From Clostridiales bacterium (GTDB taxonomy: Bacteria > Bacillota > Clostridia > Saccharofermentanales > Saccharofermentanaceae): DNA of 64,000 nt. The stretch is taken from positions 1 through 64,000 of the forward strand of contig JAFZWA010000007.1 of NCBI GenBank assembly GCA_017617525.1, written 5' to 3'. The position numbers and the translations under genes are program-made. The notes beneath the pieces were generated by a model. It was not told the origin of the DNA and did no database searches. It was given only the letters and a program-made list of their open reading frames with translations. Below are positions 1 to 8,253 of the stretch, one piece after another; positions within the stretch are counted from its first letter, which is position 1; every line of letters begins with the position of its first letter.

Positions 1-103
1 GACCCTTGTTCTGTCCACGATTTAATTATATCGAACTAAGGTTCACAGAATGGTAACACACGTGTCGGAAAGATTTCGCAAAGAATGCTATAATAATAAT
101 GTT

Positions 104-141
104 GGGGCTCAAAAGCAGATACGCTTTTAAGCCCCATTTTT
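104..141. terminator. Bidirectional intrinsic terminator
   Basis: A 13-bp stem (GGGGCTCAAAAGC with one C/A mismatch) and 6-nt loop lie just past the stop of the minus-strand zinc-ribbon gene. On the plus strand it is followed by ATTTTTT. It probably ends the zinc-ribbon transcript, though the U-run is better on the plus side. Confidence 0.6.
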
Positions 142-172
142 CATGTCTGTTTTTATTCTTGTTTTCAACCGG

Positions 173-712
173 TCAGTCCGTCGGTTCCGCCATCGGATCG
201 TCTGCCGGGATCGTGCCGCCCGATACCTGCGGGTTTTCGTTTTCCTGCGGGATCGCGTCATATAATCCTGCCGGCATAGGTGCAGCGCCGCCTTCCGTCT
301 GCTTAACCGTGTTTTCTTCCGGAACCTTATTTACTTCCGGTACGATCACGCCGAAACGCTCCGGATCAACTGTTGTTACGACATTGATATCGTTCGACTC
401 CGGGAACTTCGATCCGCACGCGGAGCAGTACTGGTGCTCGAGAAGGTTTTCTTTCTTACAGTTCTTGCACTCCTTGAAGCCTCTTTCGTAAAGGATCTTC
501 AGACGAAGGATCTCGTTATCCACGTAAAGCTGGGAAATGCTTTCACAGCGCGCGTTGATATCACGGGATACATCTGCGTTCATATCACGGTACTGTCTGT
601 AGTACAGTTTTCCGATCTCATCGAACAGCTGGCCGATCAGTCGGCTGTTGTCTTCGATCGACTTCTGGAACAGAGCGATCTGATTCTTTTTCGGATCAAA
701 TAATGCTGCCAT
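173..712 (-). CDS. Zinc-ribbon protein with coiled-coil-like N-terminus
   Basis: Encodes a 179-residue protein. The N-terminal half is charged and probably helical. A CxxC...CxxC zinc ribbon (KECKNCKKEN, then YCSACGSKF) follows around residues 83-101. The last third is Pro/Glu-rich and probably disordered. The ATG at 712 is preferred over an upstream in-frame ATG at 757, because AGGAGG lies 12 nt before 712. No enzyme motif is visible; double-cysteine ribbons of this kind are common in small Clostridia proteins of unknown role. It stands alone after trmB, with its own promoter reaching into the trmB stop region. Confidence 0.75.
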   Translation of the reverse strand: MAALFDPKKNQIALFQKSIEDNSRLIGQLFDEIGKLYYRQYRDMNADVSRDINARCESISQLYVDNEILRLKILYERGFKECKNCKKENLLEHQYCSACGSKFPESNDINVVTTVDPERFGVIVPEVNKVPEENTVKQTEGGAAPMPAGLYDAIPQENENPQVSGGTIPADDPMAEPTD

Positions 713-785
713 GTGTTTCTCATTCCTCCTGCGCCCGTAGCTCTCGCCGCTTCCCAAACCACTCGGCCGGAACTCAGGCGCCCCT

Positions 786-815
786 ATTATATATCGGATG
801 TACCCGATTTCTCAA
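786..815 (-). promoter_or_regulatory. Promoter of the zinc-ribbon gene
   Basis: Minus strand TTGAGA (815-810), 18-nt spacer, TATAAT (791-786). The spacer holds a 5-bp inverted repeat ATCGG/CCGAT. The -35 begins 4 nt downstream of the trmB stop codon, so the gene can be expressed separately from trmB. Confidence 0.6.
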
Positions 816-818
816 GTA

Positions 819-1481
819 TTAATCCTTTTTTTCGAGCATGATCCCGACAACTCTTTTGATCGGGATACCCTGCTCGGCATATTTCGATTCGAATTCCGTC
901 CGGATATTGTCCTTATCCCATTCGCTGTTGTGAAGATCACGCGTCACGCAGGTCGTTTCCCAGCCTGACGCTTCCATCTCTTCCAAAGTGAAATCGAAAA
1001 GCGGGTCGTTATCGGTCTTAAAGTGGATCTGTCCGCCCGGGACCAGGACCTGACGGTACATATCGAGGAAAGCGCGGTACGTAAGACGTCTCTTCGGCTT
1101 ATTCTGTCTTGTCCACGGATCGCAGAAGTTAATGAAGATCCGGTCTACTTCGGCAGGTCCGAAGAAATCGAGAAGTCCCGTCGCGTCACCGCGGATAAAG
1201 AAAAGGTTCTTCTGATCCGCGTCCTTTGCCTTTTCCATCGCGAGGAGGCAGCACGAAGGCTCACGCTCGATGGCGACGTAGCAGACATCCGGATATTTCT
1301 CCGCCATCTTCTGGGAGAAAAGTCCTTTTCCACAGCCGATCTCAACAAAAAGCTTACAGTCATCGGGCATGCCGCAGGCAGATCTCCACTTGCCTCGGTT
1401 GTCCTTCGGAACGTCAAAATAATGGTCCGAACAGGCCTCGGTACGCGGGATGAGATTCTTCTTTTTACGCATTCTTGCCAT
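819..1481 (-). CDS. trmB: tRNA (guanine-N7-)-methyltransferase
   Basis: Methylates N7 of G46 in the variable loop of many tRNAs, using S-adenosylmethionine. The 220-residue protein shows the class I methyltransferase motif VEIGCGKG at residues 46-53, the acidic end of strand 2 (AIERE, 70-74), the family motif NFCDPW at 118-123 followed by a basic stretch KPKRRL, and TEFE near 195, which matches the TrmB TE(Y/F)E signature. The ATG at 1481 is chosen because AAGGAG lies 5-6 nt upstream. The longer reading frame upstream (to 1667) overlaps the start of the divergent galactosidase gene and has no ribosome site. Length is normal for bacterial TrmB. Confidence 0.93.
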   Translation of the reverse strand: MARMRKKKNLIPRTEACSDHYFDVPKDNRGKWRSACGMPDDCKLFVEIGCGKGLFSQKMAEKYPDVCYVAIEREPSCCLLAMEKAKDADQKNLFFIRGDATGLLDFFGPAEVDRIFINFCDPWTRQNKPKRRLTYRAFLDMYRQVLVPGGQIHFKTDNDPLFDFTLEEMEASGWETTCVTRDLHNSEWDKDNIRTEFESKYAEQGIPIKRVVGIMLEKKD

Positions 1482-1576
1482 GGTTTTCTCCTTGAGCAGC
1501 GGGGATGTCCCCGCTATTGTACTCGAAAAGCACTTCTTTGTGAACACTTTCGGCAAATTGCCTACGAGGATCAAGT

Positions 1577-1604
1577 TTGCAAAATCAGGAAAACTAAATA
1601 TACT
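1577..1604 (+). promoter_or_regulatory. Promoter of the alpha-galactosidase gene
   Basis: TTGCAA (1577-1582), 16-nt spacer, TATACT (1599-1604), ending 35 nt before the ATG at 1640. Confidence 0.55.
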
Positions 1605-1639
1605 GTTTATGGATATCAATTCGAAGCGAGTGGAGATAT

Positions 1640-3277
1640 ATGAAGCCGACAAGCGCAACCATTTCATTTCTTCAAAACGGCGTCCAGAGAGATCTGGACC
1701 TTATGTCTTCAGAAAGCGGCAGCCTTCTGAAGTTTGACGCCGCGCTCGAAGAACACAGAACGACGATCCGTCTCATGCCCGAAAAGTCCATCGAGATCAC
1801 GGAACTGAAAGTGGTTTTCCCGTATAATTTCGAAAAAGAAGACACGATCCTCATGAACGGATATCAGTCCTGGACGGTCTGCAAGGAATACAGCCTCGAC
1901 ACCACAAACGTTATGGCCGAGCAGGTCGCGAAGATCATGCGCCACAAAAAGACCGACAACTGCGGAGACAGAGAATTCACGAACTACGAAAAGGAGAACA
2001 GATGGCTTCACGGTGTAAGCTACGGCTACGTAAGAAGAGGCGCGGACTTCTACTTCTTCGGTTCTCTTAACGAGCAGCAGGGCTTTACTTTCTTCGATAT
2101 CAATACCAAAGATAATACTCTGACCGTGCGAAAAGAACTGCAGACGAGATTTTTCGATCAGGAGTTCACCGCGCTGGACATCATTTTCCTCAACGGCACG
2201 GAAGATGAAGTCTTCGATCAGTATTTCGAAAAGCTCGGCATCACTTCGACGCATGCCGAACCGATGACCGGATATACGACATGGTACCGCCATCAGCAGG
2301 ACATCTCCGAAAAGGTCCTCGTCAAGGATATCCAGGACATCAGCGCCAATGCCAAGCGTTTCCCCTGCCAGGTCTTCTGCATCGACGAAGGCTACGAGAA
2401 CGCGATCGGCGACTGGCTGACGCCGAAAAAGCAATCTTTCCCTCACGGTATCTACCCGATCACCAAGAGGATCTTAAGCACCGGTCTTCGCGCCGGTATC
2501 TGGATCGCTCCTTTTATCTGCGAGAAGCGTTCAAGGATCTTCAAGAACCACAACGACTGGCTACTCCGCGATTCCTCCGGAAATCTCGTCAAGGCCTGCT
2601 CTTCGTGGAAGAACTGCTACTGCCTGGATACATCGAATCCGGCTTTCAGAAGACACTTGAAGAACGTTCTCATGACGATGCGTGACGACTGGGGCGTATC
2701 CGTATTTAAATTCGATTTCCTTTACGCGGCATGCATGCTCCCCTCGTCTTCCCAGACCCGCGCGGAAAAGATGTTTGACGCGATTCATTTCCTCAAGGAC
2801 TGCGTCGGCGATTCCATTACGATCGCCTGTGGTGTGCCGCTCATGGCCGCTGCCGGTGTCGTGGACTACTGCCAGGTCAGCTGTGACCTTTCCGCCGAGT
2901 GGTTCCCGCCGCTTGCTCCGGCGAGTCGCGAGCAGAACTCGACATACCGCGCCCTTCTGGACATGATCAACCACAGACAGCTCTCCGGACGCGCTTTCGA
3001 GATCTTCACGAACGTGCTTCCGATCAATAACCCTCTGTTCTTCTTCTCGAAGGACAAGAGATTCCTTCTCGGCCGTGCCATGGGCTTAAGCCGCGGTATG
3101 ATCCTGACATCAGATGATCTTACGGACTACGATGCCGAGGATACGGTCGCCTGGAACACGATCCACGAGCTTCGCAACGCCACGATCAAGGATATCCACC
3201 ACAAGGACCAGAAACTCATCGTCGAATACGAGCTCTACAAGCAGCCGCAGAGGCTGAAGATCTCGCTTCTGGAATGA
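1640..3277 (+). CDS. Alpha-galactosidase-like glycoside hydrolase (GH36)
   Basis: A 545-residue retaining glycosidase of the GH36/clan GH-D type, expected to release terminal alpha-galactose from oligosaccharides. Residues 1-210 form the beta-sandwich N-domain. The (beta/alpha)8 barrel starts at TTWYRH (213-218) with FCIDEGYE (246-253) and GIWIAPF (286-292). The nucleophile is D359 in VFKFDF, equivalent to the KWD motif. The acid/base is D416 in CQVSCDLS. No signal peptide is present, so the enzyme is cytoplasmic and would act on imported sugar. Start: ATG with TGGAG 4 nt upstream. It is shorter than classical 700-residue GH36 enzymes; substrate range cannot be read from sequence. No sugar transporter lies nearby. 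Confidence 0.85.
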   Translation: MKPTSATISFLQNGVQRDLDLMSSESGSLLKFDAALEEHRTTIRLMPEKSIEITELKVVFPYNFEKEDTILMNGYQSWTVCKEYSLDTTNVMAEQVAKIMRHKKTDNCGDREFTNYEKENRWLHGVSYGYVRRGADFYFFGSLNEQQGFTFFDINTKDNTLTVRKELQTRFFDQEFTALDIIFLNGTEDEVFDQYFEKLGITSTHAEPMTGYTTWYRHQQDISEKVLVKDIQDISANAKRFPCQVFCIDEGYENAIGDWLTPKKQSFPHGIYPITKRILSTGLRAGIWIAPFICEKRSRIFKNHNDWLLRDSSGNLVKACSSWKNCYCLDTSNPAFRRHLKNVLMTMRDDWGVSVFKFDFLYAACMLPSSSQTRAEKMFDAIHFLKDCVGDSITIACGVPLMAAAGVVDYCQVSCDLSAEWFPPLAPASREQNSTYRALLDMINHRQLSGRAFEIFTNVLPINNPLFFFSKDKRFLLGRAMGLSRGMILTSDDLTDYDAEDTVAWNTIHELRNATIKDIHHKDQKLIVEYELYKQPQRLKISLLE

Positions 3278-3302
3278 CGTTTAAGTGCAAGAAAATTGCC
3301 AG

Positions 3303-3331
3303 TTGACAAAAGCAACTGAAATCGCTATTAT
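3303..3331 (+). promoter_or_regulatory. Promoter of tRNA-Ser
   Basis: Consensus -35 TTGACA (3303-3308), 17-nt spacer, -10 TATTAT (3326-3331). Between it and the tRNA lies a 7-bp hairpin GTGAAAC/GTTTCAC (3342-3359), which would form in the 5' leader of the precursor. Confidence 0.8.
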
Positions 3332-3375
3332 TTTAAGGCACGTGAAACAGAGGTTTCACGCATTCGATCAGTTAT

Positions 3376-3468
3376 GGAGAAGTCGCGTAGCCTGGTCGAG
3401 CGCGCACGACTGGAAATCGTGTAAACCCCAAAAGGGTTTCGAGGGTTCGAATCCCTCCTTCTCCGCCA
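3376..3468 (+). tRNA. tRNA-Ser (anticodon GGA)
   Basis: Reads UCC/UCU serine codons. The 7-bp acceptor stem GGAGAAG/CTTCTCC, discriminator G and encoded CCA end are all present. The anticodon arm CACGA-CTGGAAA-TCGTG places GGA at 34-36. A long class II variable arm follows, built on ACCCC/GGGGT-like pairing, as required for serine tRNA. The T-arm is GAGGG-TTCGAAT-CCCTC. It has its own promoter and terminator, so it is a single-gene unit. Confidence 0.97.
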
Positions 3469-3470
3469 AA

Positions 3471-3509
3471 AACCCGAAAGCCTGAGAAATCAGAGCTTTC
3501 GGGTTTTTT
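3471..3509 (+). terminator. Terminator of tRNA-Ser
   Basis: An 11-bp perfect stem AACCCGAAAGC/GCTTTCGGGTT with a 13-nt loop, running into six Ts, starts 3 nt after the CCA end. Confidence 0.9.
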
Positions 3510-3562
3510 CTTTTGCTATGGATATGTTGATTTTCAGCTAAATCCTGATCGCTTTTATCGGA

Positions 3563-4015
3563 TCAGTAGCCCAGGGTTTTCAAGCAGTCCTTGGCATCGT
3601 CTTTTTCCGCCGCCATAACAATGATCAACATTTCGTCCACAAGGACCACGTACGAACACATCACCGGTTCTGCAATAAATGCCTCATGGTCGGAGAACTT
3701 ACACTCAGTCAGCGCACCTGCGTCTTTTTGCGCCAGGGACTCTTCCTTGAAATCATCCCAGTACTCATTTGCTATATCGACAGTTTCGAACATTTCGTAC
3801 ACGGCAATAACTCCGTCGCAGCTGACAGCGGCCAATGATCGGATAACATGATCGACCTGCTCATCGTTTTCCCGGACCGTGTATCCGTCCGCCTTAAGCT
3901 TTCTCTCAAACTCGTCCGGAGTGATCTTCATGTATGTTTTCTTTTTGCATGCCGCCATCGATAAAGCGATCGCGCCGACCATCACTAATGCTGCCAATCT
4001 TACTGTTTTTCTCAT
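3563..4015 (-). CDS. Small secreted lipoprotein of unknown function
   Basis: A 150-residue protein with a lipoprotein signal: Arg/Lys start, hydrophobic stretch 7-19, and lipobox SMAAC with Cys at 23, then KKK. The mature part (about 128 residues) starts with a helix-turn pattern ITPDEFERKLKADGY and contains no enzyme motif I recognise. Similar small lipoproteins are frequent in Clostridia. The ribosome site is weak (AGGG close to the ATG). It is a single gene, convergent with the tRNA unit. An imperfect hairpin CTGATC/GATCAG (3545-3566) spans its stop codon and may help termination. Confidence 0.7.
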   Translation of the reverse strand: MRKTVRLAALVMVGAIALSMAACKKKTYMKITPDEFERKLKADGYTVRENDEQVDHVIRSLAAVSCDGVIAVYEMFETVDIANEYWDDFKEESLAQKDAGALTECKFSDHEAFIAEPVMCSYVVLVDEMLIIVMAAEKDDAKDCLKTLGY

Positions 4016-4267
4016 AACCCTATACCATTTTCCCTTGTATTATTTTCACGTTCGGTTTTCCACGTTCGTCCGCGTGATCAGAAGAACGTTCTTTAATAGA
4101 TTTTACTGGGATACAGAACACAGGTCAATTATGATTAAGCTGTTTTAGAAGACGCTAATTTGCCTCGGAGAAAGATGTTTGCATGAAAATTTCCGTTTTA
4201 ACGGTCTGAAAAGTGAAAATCATGTGAAATATTCATATTAACTGTATCAAAGAAAATTGTTTTCATG

Positions 4268-4273
4268 TATAAT
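4268..4273 (+). promoter_or_regulatory. Probable -10 of the pilT promoter
   Basis: TATAAT 29 nt before the pilT ATG; the matching -35 at 17 nt is poor (TATCAA). The start codon itself is set by GGAGGTG at 4291-4297. The preceding 287 bases from 4016 hold no gene, only a 12-bp palindrome AAGAACGTTCTT at 4082-4093. Confidence 0.45.
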
Positions 4274-4302
4274 TATGGCATATTTATTTCGGAGGTGTTG
4301 TT

Positions 4303-5379
4303 ATGACTTTTGAGCAACTAATGGATTATGCCATTGAACAAGATTGTTCTGACGTCCATATTACCGTCGGTACCAATCTTGCTGTTAGGCGATACGGTGT
4401 GCTTCATATCCTCGAGGAGTGCCCTACCGCAGAAGAATCTCTCGCAATGATTTATACGATCCTTTCTAACGAAGAGATCGCACGTGTAGAAGCCGGTGAA
4501 GACGTCGACCTGGGTCTCATGATCGACAATGAAATCAGAATCAGAGCTAACGTATATCATCAGCGCAATAATCTTGCTTGCAGCATCCGCCTCCTCATGG
4601 CTCAGATCCCTGAATTTGAAGACCTCGGCCTTCCGGAAGTTGTAAAGTCCATGGCAACTGCCAAGAACGGTATCATCCTCGTAACCGGTCCTACGGGTTC
4701 CGGTAAGACAACGACGATGTCCGCTATCGTTGACTACATCAATAAGAACGAAGCTAAGCACGTTATCACGATCGAAGACCCGATCGAGTACATCTACCCG
4801 CATAACCGTGCTATGATCCATCAGCGTGAGCTGCACCGCGATACAGATTCTTTCGCGAAAGCTCTTATGTCTTCCCTCCGTGAAGACCCGGATATCATCT
4901 ACGTTGGTGAGATGCGTGACTTCGAGACCATCGCGGCTGCCATCACTGCCGCTGAGACCGGTCACCTCGTTCTCGCAACACTCCACACATGTGGTGCCGC
5001 ACAGACGATCAACCGTATCATCGACGGTTCCCCGGCGGATAAGCAGGCGATCATCCGTCAGCAGTTCGCGACAAACATCCGTGGTGTTATTTCTCAGCTG
5101 CTTCTTCCGATCAAGGACGGCACAGGTCGTATCCTCGCAACAGAGATCATGGTCGGTACAACAGCTATCAAGAACCTGATCCTTGAAGAAAAGATCCAGA
5201 TGATCCACAGCACAATGCAGTCCAGCCGTGCTCAGGGCATGCACACTCTGAACGAAGACCTCATCCGTCTCTACAAGGAAGGCTTCCTCAGCTATCAGAC
5301 CATCGTAGACGCTACATACGATCTGCAGGATCTGGAAAAGGCTCTCGGACTCAACAAGCCGATCGGCGGAGCTTTCTGA
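4303..5379 (+). CDS. pilT: Type IV pilus retraction ATPase (PilT family)
   Basis: A 358-residue hexameric ATPase that powers pilus retraction from the cytoplasmic face. All family boxes are present: Walker A GPTGSGKT at 129-136, Asp box IEDPIEY at 157-163, Walker B DIIYVGE at 197-203, His box GHLVLATLHT at 220-229, and a variant of the AIRNLIRE motif (AIKNLILEE) at 288-296. The N-terminal PAS-like domain (SDVHIT) is intact, and length is normal for PilT. No pilin, PilB, PilC, PilM or prepilin peptidase gene lies in the window, so its partners must be elsewhere. It is a monocistronic unit closed by a strong terminator. Roles could include twitching or DNA uptake; the sequence does not decide. 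Confidence 0.93.
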   Translation: MTFEQLMDYAIEQDCSDVHITVGTNLAVRRYGVLHILEECPTAEESLAMIYTILSNEEIARVEAGEDVDLGLMIDNEIRIRANVYHQRNNLACSIRLLMAQIPEFEDLGLPEVVKSMATAKNGIILVTGPTGSGKTTTMSAIVDYINKNEAKHVITIEDPIEYIYPHNRAMIHQRELHRDTDSFAKALMSSLREDPDIIYVGEMRDFETIAAAITAAETGHLVLATLHTCGAAQTINRIIDGSPADKQAIIRQQFATNIRGVISQLLLPIKDGTGRILATEIMVGTTAIKNLILEEKIQMIHSTMQSSRAQGMHTLNEDLIRLYKEGFLSYQTIVDATYDLQDLEKALGLNKPIGGAF

Positions 5380-5406
5380 TCGATCAGCTCGTATCTTAAA
5401 GATCAC

Positions 5407-5440
5407 AAAAAAGAGCTGCCTCATGAGAGGCAGCTCTTTT
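5407..5440. terminator. Bidirectional terminator between pilT and the signalling operon
   Basis: A 14-bp perfect stem AAAAGAGCTGCCTC/GAGGCAGCTCTTTT with loop ATGA has T-runs on both sides, so it ends pilT and the convergent signalling operon. Two further strong hairpins lie nearer the operon stop: GGATCAC/GTGATCC (5467-5493) and GGCGCCT/AGGCGCC (5494-5511). The latter covers the last codons. Confidence 0.9.
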
Positions 5441-5502
5441 CATTTGCGTTTAATGTTTTGACAAGCGGATCACGCATTCAGACGATGTGATCCGGCGCCT
5501 GG

Positions 5503-8253
5503 TCAGGCGCCTCTTTGGTCGTCCTTATCCTTCTCACGAAGGAGCAGTCCGAAGGTTCCCGGTCCGCAGTTAACGGCGATTGCCGGGGATGCCTGCTGGA
5601 AGTATACTTCGTCGAACTTGATACGCTTTTCGATCTGCTCACGGATCCAGTCCAGATCACGCTTACTGAGACCTACATAGGTGACAAACAGGATCTTCGT
5701 GTCGATCGGTCTTTCACTTGCGAGGCACTTACCGATGTACTTCTTCCATGCTCTCTTTCTGGAACCGAAGAAGAGTTTTCCAAGACCCATGGTTCCCTTT
5801 TTCAGGACAAGTACCGGTCTTCCCATCAGGGAGTTGACCAGATTGGCCACACCCTTTCCTACCTGCTTGGCGCGGGCGAGGAAGTCGAGGTTATCTACGA
5901 TGAAACTTGTATGTACTTTCTTCTTCAGACGCTCTACTCTCGCGATGATCTCATCCGGGCTCTTTCCGTCTTCCGCCATACGGCAGGCTTCGATCGCCAG
6001 AAGTCCCTGACCGCTCGAGAGGTGTCCCGTATCGATAACGTAAACACTGTCGAAGGACTTGGATGCTTCGAGCGCGACCGCGAAACCACTGTGCTGGACC
6101 TTGCTCGAGATAGAGATATGGATGATATTGTTCGCGACGGACAGCTGCTTGGCGAAGAATTCTTCGACCTCTTTCGTCTCCGGGACCATTGTGGTAACTT
6201 CGCGGTCCGGATCCTCCATGTACTTGAGGACACCCTTCGTATCGATCTCGTTTCCGTCCTTGAAGATACCTTCTTTGGTCTGAACCTTATGAGGCAGCAC
6301 CGCGATGTCATATCTGTCGATCAGTTCCTGCGGAAGGTCGGCAACACTTTCAGTCGTGATAACGACTCTCTTCCTCTTCTTACTGTTATTCATCCAGGAG
6401 ATCGACTCCTCGGCGATCTCGGTCCTGTTACCCGTGATATGTACGATATCTCTCGGCAGGATTCTGTAAAGCTCGTTTTCAAGCTCCGCGCCGCTTACCG
6501 GTTTTACGAGATAACCATCGAAGTTTTCTTTCTGATAAAGCGCGCGGTTCTCTTCGTCGGCATTCGCCGTAAGGATGACGATGCTCGTCTCACGGCAGCG
6601 GCCGCCCGTCTGATCGATGATGCGGCGACGGCATTCGATACCGTCCATCTCCGGCATGAGGTGATCCATGAAGATCGCGTCATAATGGATGTTTAATGTC
6701 TTCCTCAGAGCGTCCGCTCCGCTTAAAGCCGTATCGACACGGACTTTCGTCTCGCGAAGGAGTTTGCTTACTACCATGAGGTTGGCTTCGTTATCGTCAA
6801 CGACGAGTATCCTTGCTTCCGGAGCTTCAAACTTAGGCACATAGTCTTCCTTGTGGCTTAAGCTTCCGGTCTTCTCGAAATTGTACTGACCCATCTTCGA
6901 CTTGTTCTCGCAGACCTGCGGAATCTCGATGATGAACGTGCTTCCCTTGGTGTAGACACTGTTAACGGTGACCTTACCGCCCATGAGATCGACAAGCTGC
7001 TTTACGATGGAAAGGCCGAGGCCCGTTCCCTCGATGTGCTTGTTCGTGTCTTCATCTACACGTTTAAAGGCCGAGAAGAGATACGGGATATCTTCAGGCT
7101 TGATGCCGACACCCGTATCCGAGACGTTGTAGATCATGTTGCAGGTGTTCTCGTTGACCATCTCACACTGAACGTTCAGAGAAACGGAACCTTCCTTGGT
7201 GTACTTGATGGCGTTATTCAAAACGTTGATCAGGATCTGCTTGATTCTGACATCGTCACCGATGAGTTCGTGCGGGATATCAGGAGAGACATCCACATGG
7301 AACTCCAGCTTTTTCTCTTTGGCGCGGATCCACATCATACCGACGAGATCGGAAAGCATCTCACCTGTCTGATACGGCGCGGAAAGCAGCTGCATACGGC
7401 CCGACTGGATCTTCGACATATCGAGGATATCGTTAATAAGGTTAAGAAGGAGCTTACCCGCGGATTTGATGTTCGCGGCGTCTTCCAGTACCTCTTCACT
7501 TACGTCTTCACGAAGGATCATCTCGTTAAGACCGATGATCGTGTTGATCGGAGTTCTGATCTCATGGCTCATATTGGAGAAGAAGCTGTTCTGCGCTTTG
7601 TTCAGCATCTCGATCTCCTGATGCTGACGGTTCGCCGTAACGATCTCTTTTTGCAGACAGTACTTCGTATAGAGCATGACGATACCCATGACCAGCTGGA
7701 ACACGAGGAATACCAGGAAGTTTACAAACGACTCCTGGGAAGTGATCCCCTTCTGCGAATAGGCAACGTACATAAGAAGTCCCATGCCAACATCTGAAAC
7801 AGTGACCAGACAGATATACTCAAGAGGATTCAAATAGATACAGATCGGAACCATCAGGGAGACAGCCAGGAAGATCGTCGTATCGATGTAATCGTTGAAG
7901 TGAACGTTCACAAAGGAAAGCGCGATACAAAGGGCATACATCATGACACCCAGGAACGGACTTAAGAACTTCATGACTTTGTATCTCGTGTCGAAGTCCT
8001 TGGACGCGTAGCGCATCAGTACGATCCAGAAGCATCCCGTCATGAGGAATGTAAGATATAAGATCCTGTGAAGCGGCAGACTGTTATCGAATGCCGACGG
8101 TTCGATCAAGGTCCAGATAAAGAACGCGAAGACGAATGCCATCGTGAACATGACCATCGCGTGCGTCGTTCTGGCCATTCCTTTGTAGATGGACTTTTCG
8201 ACTTCCTTATCGTGTGTCGAGGGTCTGAAAATGTAATCGATTATACCTTTCAT
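5503..8253 (-). CDS. Hybrid sensor histidine kinase with receiver, fused to a DegV domain
   Basis: A 916-residue fusion. Residues 25-200 hold about six membrane segments with no extracellular sensor. HisKA follows with H230 in FSNMSHEIRTP, then HATPase_c with the G boxes DTGVGI (379-384) and GTGLGLSIV (409-417). A receiver spans about 480-597 with phospho-acceptor D530 (IFMDHLMPEMDG) and K584 in LVKP. After a linker, residues 628-906 match the DegV/FakB fold in full length: VVITTESVADLP, HISISSK, VIDTGHLSSGQG and SFIVDNLDFL. Several FakB ligand residues are replaced (see findings). It overlaps the preceding kinase stop by ATGA. An internal ATG at 6393 with GAGGAG 12 nt upstream could yield a free 296-residue DegV. 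It has no HPt, unlike its two sister kinases. Confidence 0.88.
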   Translation of the reverse strand: MKGIIDYIFRPSTHDKEVEKSIYKGMARTTHAMVMFTMAFVFAFFIWTLIEPSAFDNSLPLHRILYLTFLMTGCFWIVLMRYASKDFDTRYKVMKFLSPFLGVMMYALCIALSFVNVHFNDYIDTTIFLAVSLMVPICIYLNPLEYICLVTVSDVGMGLLMYVAYSQKGITSQESFVNFLVFLVFQLVMGIVMLYTKYCLQKEIVTANRQHQEIEMLNKAQNSFFSNMSHEIRTPINTIIGLNEMILREDVSEEVLEDAANIKSAGKLLLNLINDILDMSKIQSGRMQLLSAPYQTGEMLSDLVGMMWIRAKEKKLEFHVDVSPDIPHELIGDDVRIKQILINVLNNAIKYTKEGSVSLNVQCEMVNENTCNMIYNVSDTGVGIKPEDIPYLFSAFKRVDEDTNKHIEGTGLGLSIVKQLVDLMGGKVTVNSVYTKGSTFIIEIPQVCENKSKMGQYNFEKTGSLSHKEDYVPKFEAPEARILVVDDNEANLMVVSKLLRETKVRVDTALSGADALRKTLNIHYDAIFMDHLMPEMDGIECRRRIIDQTGGRCRETSIVILTANADEENRALYQKENFDGYLVKPVSGAELENELYRILPRDIVHITGNRTEIAEESISWMNNSKKRKRVVITTESVADLPQELIDRYDIAVLPHKVQTKEGIFKDGNEIDTKGVLKYMEDPDREVTTMVPETKEVEEFFAKQLSVANNIIHISISSKVQHSGFAVALEASKSFDSVYVIDTGHLSSGQGLLAIEACRMAEDGKSPDEIIARVERLKKKVHTSFIVDNLDFLARAKQVGKGVANLVNSLMGRPVLVLKKGTMGLGKLFFGSRKRAWKKYIGKCLASERPIDTKILFVTYVGLSKRDLDWIREQIEKRIKFDEVYFQQASPAIAVNCGPGTFGLLLREKDKDDQRGA

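Noticed and set aside
89-141. Plus-strand extended -10 (TGCTATAAT, 86-94) pointing into the terminator hairpin
   Set aside because: No matching -35, and the product would be only about 40 nt before termination; not enough to call a gene.
1023-1643. Plus-strand frame opposite trmB
   Set aside because: The shadow frame lacks a ribosome site, and trmB on the other strand has all family motifs.
6360-6460. Frameshift or missed stop joining a kinase and a separate degV gene
   Set aside because: The frame is continuous with normal codon use through the junction, and a linker of about 30 residues separates the domains. An assembly error cannot be fully excluded without reads.
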